A stretch of 11,597 nucleotides of DNA from Planctomycetota bacterium (GTDB taxonomy: Bacteria > JAJVIF01 > JAPKYR01). The stretch spans positions 1 to 11,597 of the forward strand of contig DAOVJF010000038.1 of the NCBI GenBank assembly GCA_030673355.1. The letters are read 5' to 3'. Of the stretch, positions 8,901 through 11,597 are shown piece after piece. The position numbers were made by a program, and so were the translations under genes. Position 1 is the stretch's first letter. Each line of letters begins with the position of its first letter. The notes under the pieces are model-generated. The model had not been told where the DNA came from. It ran no database searches and was given only the letters and a program-made list of their open reading frames with translations.

Positions 8901-9501
8901 CATAACTGGCCCCGATTTTCGAAGGCCCGAACTGTTCCCACACATTTGTTCTCGGATCGTCATCCTGGTCATTCGGATTTTCCCACAATGGATCGTTGGG
9001 AACCCAGGGGGAATCCTGAAGATGCATGCGGAAGTTCGGTTCCGCGATATCTATTTCCTGTACTGACTTAAGTTCATTGACTTTATCCTCGACAGGTATT
9101 CCATCCGTAATCCTGAGTTGATAGAGAGTTCCCCAGCTTAACTCCAGAATCTTGATAATTTCCAACCCATGGGAATTCAGTAAATCGAGACCATTTTGAG
9201 CGGAATCCAGTGTCATCTGCCCATCCGATTCATACTGGATAAACCCGTCATGAAATGTTACAAGCACCTCATCCTGCGCGTAATCCGGACCATCATCGGG
9301 GTGCCAGGTATCATCTATTTTAAATGGTTCGCCTGTCGAATCCTGGTCCGGTGAGAATTCCGATCCGGCTGAGTCCTGAATATTGGATGAATTATCGCTG
9401 GCCGGGACAACAGGATTCCCCCCACCTCCACAGGACATCGCAATAAGAGCCGTTATTACTAAAACAGTTGCCAATAAAACCGAAGGGAATATCTTTTGCA
9501 T
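5908..9501 (-). CDS. Secreted S8 subtilase lipoprotein with LVIVD beta-propeller (copy 2)
   Basis: A 1197-aa paralogue of the downstream protease, with the same length and domain order. The lipobox is AMSC with Cys24, followed by GGGG and a Ser/Asp-rich tether. The propeptide (about 73-160) ends AEPNFR. The catalytic residues are D216 (CILDTG), H275 (HGTACSG), N365 (AGAGN) and S452 (GTSNATP), at positions identical to copy 1. Copy 2 has two extra cysteine pairs in the protease domain, C375/C379 and C435/C438, which copy 1 lacks. It also keeps an acidic Ca-loop-like segment DIDGDHNFD (702-710). PPC-like, beta, fibronectin-III-like and seven-blade LVIVD parts follow as in copy 1. ATG 9501 has GAGGG (9507-9511) 5 bases upstream. 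It is first in the run proteases-permease, behind a candidate promoter near 9546, and divergent from a plus-strand membrane protein gene. The two proteases may differ in substrate or in disulfide or metal stabilisation. Confidence 0.95.
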   Translation of the reverse strand: MQKIFPSVLLATVLVITALIAMSCGGGGNPVVPASDNSSNIQDSAGSEFSPDQDSTGEPFKIDDTWHPDDGPDYAQDEVLVTFHDGFIQYESDGQMTLDSAQNGLDLLNSHGLEIIKILELSWGTLYQLRITDGIPVEDKVNELKSVQEIDIAEPNFRMHLQDSPWVPNDPLWENPNDQDDDPRTNVWEQFGPSKIGASYVWENVTGEGQVVCILDTGVQTWHEDLMDNLWINEGEIPDDGIDNDENGYIDDIYGWDVADNDNDIKEYTSSHNWHGTACSGVVVATRDNNVGCSGIAPGAKVMGIRLDFSGTFVVQVIEGIEYAQNNGADIVSMSFISSGYSESMENTMIAADAAGVLLVAGAGNYDGTYVLYPCTFECVVKVGGTSPFSQKWAYNPIDEVRISVAAGFGWGSTYANGLEIMGYGEHYITTKGNCESCYWDGVNDNFFGGTSNATPMVAAAYALLRSYFPGETNDWYRDRMNGTADDLHGAGYDIETANGRINVIRAIYGVDRYAQEEDGDGFVDLVPHGLEVYDSVNNALSGDYIDQSDLYKITTETSGYQVVILNIFTYGENLDIKLFSDPSLAPEFLLDEAVGENHANDNMEVTGTACEAGETFYIQVNAVAPGDASSYDLTAKIVQNDFDLVDHGSIDPGFIHIGKNNVLVGYLTFESGFRVYLEELILSMSGSMPPSNLVGMHLYRDIDGDHNFDSGEELIANANGNGTNRWRFSGFSHEINMTNSPMSYFITVDISGVTENAEFSLALTSYKDASTEEGLEIPYTKFPVEIGPVIVGVDVDPPTWNSTVGAQLAEPEYAAAMVYWNAASDVLTPPVKYNVYWTQTLPFDFASADVAWNVNDSGSTDFDSEWKLTGLNNDEEYYIAVRAEDQAGNEEENTVYVTVTPSAVSDPTNPQVIGSRNTPGSSWEVVCDPANQRVFVADYNGGVRIIDVSDPTNPTNIDSVAGSAVAGVDFDGTYVYAASAIGLLIIDPDFTGGAAIVSQVFFFNALDVQLAGNWVYVTDTDTELMPVDITDPLTPIEYPSVSSGNIGYGIDEQNGYLYVATNSKPRVFDLTDPSAPVMVSTFGGNGAYEIDAIDDLLYVTYWSQHRFSIYDLSDPADPQYLNQYISDAGYYGADVEMFNGYLYFGTNSRDIEVLNVDDPMNIFKLGEIQTDGPDGLGTDGNFVYSAENQHGLKVII

Positions 9502-9545
9502 TGGGACCCTCTAAAATATTTGCTGTTTGTCGAGTAAGGGCTTAC

Positions 9546-9574
9546 ATTATACGGGATTTGTAATCATTTTAGAA
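9546..9574 (-). promoter_or_regulatory. Candidate promoter of the protease-protease-permease unit
   Basis: The minus strand reads TATAAT (9546-9551), a perfect -10 box, 44 bases upstream of ATG 9501. The best -35 at 17 bases is TTCTAA (9569-9574), a weak match, so an activator may be needed. The site lies in the 155-base divergent gap shared with the plus-strand gene at 9657. Confidence 0.45.
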
Positions 9575-9656
9575 GATAGATTATGGTTTTGTCATATTTC
9601 TGCAACAATTTGCATGTTAATCTGTCTTTATTATAGGAGCACCGGAGGGACACGCG

Positions 9657-10199
9657 ATGCAACCAAATCCATTACTTCTGTACGCATATTTTATTTTCCA
9701 GATTGCTATCATCATCTGGATCTATAACGACGCCGAGACGCATAACAACACCGGCCTGCTCTGGGTTCTCCTGGTATTTATTTTCCAATTTCCCGCTGTC
9801 GTGGTTTACCTTGTTTTATTCAGGGGAGCTTCATTAGGGCCTGCAAGGCAGCATAAGGCAATCGGACGAAACGAGGATTTCAACATCCGGGCAAAATACA
9901 CCGCGAGATACAAAAAGGGCAGGGGAACGACCGGGGATACGGGAGGTACCATGGCGGGAACAGCCCCAGTCGTTATTGATTTCTCCGACATTACGCTGGA
10001 CAGGTTGCTTGAGGACGGGAAGTTGTCGGACGCACGCGTATATCTTGAAGACATGTTAAAAATCGCGAAGGATATGAACGACGAGGAAGGTTTAAAAAAT
10101 TACTCGAGCTACCAAACCAAAATCGCGTCAGCACAGAAACGCGGCACAAAGAAAACCAAATTTAAAACCGACGACTCTGATTCATATACTCGATTCTGA
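9657..10199 (+). CDS. PLDc_N-like two-helix membrane protein with helical tail (paralogue of 649-1179)
   Basis: A 180-aa protein with two transmembrane helices (about 6-23 and 34-56) joined by the polar loop YNDAETHNNTG. A basic, Gly-rich linker (60-105) and a helical segment (112-158) follow, with LDRLLEDGK, DARVYLEDMLKIA and a YSSYQTKI end. This segment aligns with the tail of the 176-aa protein at 649-1179, which shows the two are paralogues. The extreme C-terminus is charged and differs between them. The membrane hairpin resembles PLDc_N-type hairpins, and no catalytic motif is visible. ATG 9657 is preceded by GGAGGG (9644-9649) at good spacing, so the start is secure. The gene is divergent from the protease genes across a 155-base gap. 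Its role is unknown; the shared tail suggests a docking or oligomerisation segment facing the cytoplasm. Confidence 0.85.
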   Translation: MQPNPLLLYAYFIFQIAIIIWIYNDAETHNNTGLLWVLLVFIFQFPAVVVYLVLFRGASLGPARQHKAIGRNEDFNIRAKYTARYKKGRGTTGDTGGTMAGTAPVVIDFSDITLDRLLEDGKLSDARVYLEDMLKIAKDMNDEEGLKNYSSYQTKIASAQKRGTKKTKFKTDDSDSYTRF

Positions 10200-10238
10200 T
10201 ACTAAGGCCTCCAGATTTTGATCCCTCACGTCATGTGC

Positions 10239-10260
10239 CCCCGTATCCGATGCGGGGTTT
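10239..10260 (+). terminator. Probable terminator after the 180-aa membrane protein
   Basis: CCCCGTAT (10239-10246) pairs with ATGCGGGG (10250-10257), with one U-G wobble and a 3-base loop, and is followed by TTT then ACATTT. The T run is short, so termination may be partial. It sits 39 bases after the stop codon and 63 bases before the next gene on the same strand. Confidence 0.5.
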
Positions 10261-10323
10261 ACATTTAAGTTTCCATCGACCCTTATTTTACTGGTATTGA
10301 ACCACCTTTGTGAGAGGTGAATT

Positions 10324-11028
10324 ATGAAGCCGAATTTTAGAATTGTCACAGGAATTCTCCTTATCCTTGTCCTGGCGTTGCTGGGATGCTCGGGCTGTGC
10401 ACCCGGAGAATATAAACCATACCCGACATACCCGTCGGGAGGGGACTATGATTACGGCGGCGGCTCGTACGACCTGCCGGATTACGTCCATGATGCCCTC
10501 GGTGAATGGGAAGGATTCATGTGGGAAGAGTACCGGTCGGATCACCGCACGCTCGGTAAGAAAAAAGTGGCCGTCAGGATTCAGTACAAGGATTCGACAT
10601 ATACATCTTCCGGATGGCGCGACTGGGTCAGGGTGAATGTCCTGATCGACGGAAGGCCCGCAGCATCGACGATCGAGGAAATACGCAGCGGGGGTTATTT
10701 ACATCTGGAAACTTACCAGGGTGATATCGATCTCGACCTGAAAGGCTGGTTTCGACACAACAAAGCCAATGGTGATATCGACCTTGTTTGGGATGAGAAA
10801 TTCGATTACCCCTGGGGGGATACAGATTTCTACCGTGTCCGGATTGCAGGTGATTTTGAACTTGGGCATGTGACCCATTTACACTGGGCGTCAGCCTGGG
10901 AGCTGTTCGATACATACGGTGATGAAATCTGGGACCTTCCTGAAGAAACCTGGTATGAAGCTACCCTTGACGGGATGGAGTATCTTGAATCAATTGAAGA
11001 GACTCTGGTCAGGACCCCGGTAGAATAA
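10324..11028 (+). CDS. Lipoprotein of unknown function with a possible small beta-barrel domain
   Basis: A 234-aa predicted lipoprotein. The signal peptide has one basic N-terminus and a Leu/Ile-rich core, with lipobox LLGC giving lipidated Cys22. A Tyr/Gly/Pro-rich tether spans about 27-50. The rest (55-234) is rich in Trp, Tyr and alternating hydrophobic residues, with GEWEGF at 60-65, GWFR at 141-144, GDIDLVWDE at 150-158 and IAGDFELG at 174-181. This looks like an all-beta domain, perhaps a lipocalin-type barrel given the G-x-W start, but that is inference. The C-terminus (206-234) is acidic and helical. ATG 10324 has GAGG at 10314-10317. It probably acts in the periplasm or outer membrane. 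It may have its own promoter, since a terminator-like hairpin lies just upstream. Its stop TAA overlaps the T-tract region of the convergent terminator. Confidence 0.85.
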   Translation: MKPNFRIVTGILLILVLALLGCSGCAPGEYKPYPTYPSGGDYDYGGGSYDLPDYVHDALGEWEGFMWEEYRSDHRTLGKKKVAVRIQYKDSTYTSSGWRDWVRVNVLIDGRPAASTIEEIRSGGYLHLETYQGDIDLDLKGWFRHNKANGDIDLVWDEKFDYPWGDTDFYRVRIAGDFELGHVTHLHWASAWELFDTYGDEIWDLPEETWYEATLDGMEYLESIEETLVRTPVE

Positions 11029-11049
11029 AAAAATCCCCCATAAAGGGGG
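11027..11049 (-). terminator. Rho-independent terminator of the peptide mini-operon
   Basis: On the minus strand, CCCCC (11045-11049) pairs with GGGGG (11035-11039) around TTTAT and is followed by ATTTTTTT (11027-11034). The T run lies on the minus strand only, so it terminates the 34-aa/78-aa peptide transcript, about 74 bases after the stop of the latter. It overlaps the stop codon of the convergent lipoprotein gene. Confidence 0.8.
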
Positions 11050-11122
11050 CACGTAACAGATGATCTTATCATCACCGTGATAAAAACCCATCTAACTTAA
11101 CCAGGCTGAGAGTCCATTGGAA

Positions 11123-11359
11123 TCAAGCGATGTCTGGTCCTGGCCCAAAGAGATTATCAAACCATTCATCCCAGTCGATTCCATCAAGAAGACAATCGAA
11201 CCACTCATCCCAGTCAATGCCATCAAGCATGGTACCGGGTTCACCGGCAACCTGTATCAAAGGTTGTGAATCCACGGGATCCAGGCTATTAGTCATTGCA
11301 TTGGCCATCGGGCCGGTCAGGACCAGGGCTATTAAGAGTGTAATAATCAGGTAGCGCAT
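11123..11359 (-). CDS. Small secreted acidic peptide with tandem Trp/Asp repeat
   Basis: A 78-aa protein that I do not recognise. Residues 1-21 form a classical signal peptide (MRY, hydrophobic core, ANA cleavage site with no lipobox). The predicted mature part of 57 residues has 14 acidic and no Lys, Arg or His residues. It holds two consecutive 13-residue units, 45-57 and 58-70, each LDGIDWDEWFD-x-L, with x being Cys56 in the first and Asn69 in the second. A GPGP tail ends it. ATG 11359 has AGGAG at 11366-11370, with 6 bases of spacing. It follows a 34-aa ORF with likely translational coupling and is ended by a strong terminator. The mature peptide could be exported and bind metal, a receptor or a surface partner. 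A signalling or bacteriocin-like role is speculation, and no maturation or export genes lie nearby. Confidence 0.85.
   Translation of the reverse strand: MRYLIITLLIALVLTGPMANAMTNSLDPVDSQPLIQVAGEPGTMLDGIDWDEWFDCLLDGIDWDEWFDNLFGPGPDIA
11150..11227 (-). repeat. 39-bp tandem coding repeat (two copies)
   Basis: Copies at 11189-11227 and 11150-11188 encode the two 13-residue units of the secreted peptide. Twelve of the 13 residues are identical. The codons differ synonymously at Gly, Ile, Glu, Phe and the last Leu, and the only amino-acid change is Cys to Asn. Mostly synonymous divergence means the peptide repeat, not the DNA, has been kept. Confidence 0.9.
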
Positions 11360-11365
11360 GGTTTT

Positions 11366-11371
11366 CTCCTA
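11366..11371 (-). promoter_or_regulatory. Stop codon overlapping ribosome binding site (translational coupling)
   Basis: The minus strand reads TAGGAG. TAG ends the 34-aa ORF and AGGAG is the Shine-Dalgarno sequence of the 78-aa gene, 6 bases before its ATG. Ribosomes finishing the first ORF would stand on the initiation site of the second. Confidence 0.7.
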
Positions 11372-11473
11372 ATCAAGCCATGTCCAGCGATCCGGATATT
11401 CCCGGATTCCCCGTAGAGGGAGGGAATTTTCGAAGAGTTCCGGTTCCTGGTTCAGGGTTTTTTCAGTTTCCAT
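11369..11473 (-). CDS. 34-aa ORF upstream of and coupled to the secreted peptide
   Basis: A 34-aa small ORF. The ATG at 11471-11473 is preceded by GGGAG at a spacing of 9, and the TAG stop (11369-11371) shares its last bases with the AGGAG site of the next gene. There is no signal peptide or hydrophobic stretch. It has a charged N-terminal half (METEKT, then Glu-rich) and a C-terminal half with LPLRGIREYPDRW and a final WTWLD, which like its neighbour pairs Trp with acidic residues. It could be a leader peptide controlling the downstream gene, a functional microprotein such as an intracellular partner, or a chance ORF. The good promoter, ribosome binding site and overlapping stop favour translation. 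Confidence 0.6.
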   Translation of the reverse strand: METEKTLNQEPELFENSLPLRGIREYPDRWTWLD

Positions 11474-11521
11474 ATTTAAGTACTCCCTTAAACTCCTGTT
11501 AAAGAAGATTAGGTTAGCTTA

Positions 11522-11551
11522 AATTCTATCAGAATTGATTAAATCTTTCAA
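11522..11551 (-). promoter_or_regulatory. Sigma-70-like promoter of the peptide mini-operon
   Basis: The minus strand reads TTGAAA (11546-11551), a 17-base spacer, then TAGAAT (11523-11528). Each box matches the consensus at five of six positions. The expected start is about 40 bases upstream of the 34-aa ORF. AATTCT-ATC-AGAATT (11522-11536) is an inverted repeat over the -10 box and could be an operator. Apart from this promoter I see nothing in 11474-11597. Confidence 0.7.
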
Positions 11552-11597
11552 ATTAGTGGTTATTCTTTACTGAACTTTATCAGTATTAATATTCGTC

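Noticed and set aside
1629..9066. Many open frames on the strand opposite the permease and the two protease genes
   Set aside because: They lack ribosome binding sites and recognisable motifs and lie fully inside long genes with clear domain evidence on the minus strand.
9610..9634. A plus-strand promoter (TTGCAT, TATTAT) for the 180-aa membrane protein
   Set aside because: The spacer is only 13 bases, too short for a normal sigma-70 promoter. The gene needs a promoter in this gap, but I cannot place it.

Overview
The window looks like chromosomal DNA of a Gram-negative-type bacterium with a lipoprotein-rich envelope and roughly balanced base composition. I cannot place it in a phylum from sequence alone. 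Three predicted lipoproteins carry clear lipoboxes. Both tRNA genes encode their own CCA end, and the genes have ordinary GGAGG-like ribosome binding sites. The tail-like subtilase plus LVIVD-propeller architecture and the Cys-Gly-rich/Asn-Pro lipoprotein N-terminus suit an uncultured, free-living heterotroph, but that is inference.

Left end (1-1320, plus strand): tRNA-Arg(CCT), an 86-aa protein of unknown function, tRNA-Ser(CGA) followed by a rho-independent terminator, then a 176-aa membrane protein with two N-terminal transmembrane helices and a helical cytoplasmic tail. A long imperfect inverted repeat fills the gap to the next, convergent gene.

Centre (1316-9501, minus strand): an apparent three-gene unit read right to left. 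Two tandem paralogous secreted lipoproteins come first, each exactly 1197 residues long. Each has a lipobox Cys24, a subtilisin-type propeptide, an S8 protease domain with the catalytic triad D216/H275/S452, a PPC-like domain, a beta domain, a fibronectin-III-like domain and a C-terminal seven-bladed LVIVD propeller. A six-helix ABC-2-permease-like protein follows. Between the second protease and the permease lies an unusual array of three short hairpins with a constant TCC(C) loop and different stems. The last of them also sits inside a possible promoter that would make the permease mRNA leaderless.

Right end (9657-11597): a plus-strand paralogue of the 176-aa membrane protein, divergent from the proteases, and a plus-strand 234-aa lipoprotein of unknown function. 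A convergent minus-strand mini-operon closes the window. It has a strong promoter, a 34-aa ORF and a 78-aa secreted peptide. The 34-aa stop codon overlaps the ribosome binding site of the 78-aa gene. The predicted mature form of the secreted peptide has 14 acidic and no basic residues and contains a tandem 13-residue Trp/Asp repeat. A terminator ends this unit.

Most likely joint role: the central unit builds cell-surface proteases and perhaps a membrane component that serves them. The rest are envelope proteins of unknown role. The most original signals are the peptide mini-operon, the hairpin array and the pair of matched proteases. No stretch longer than 300 bases lacks a gene.
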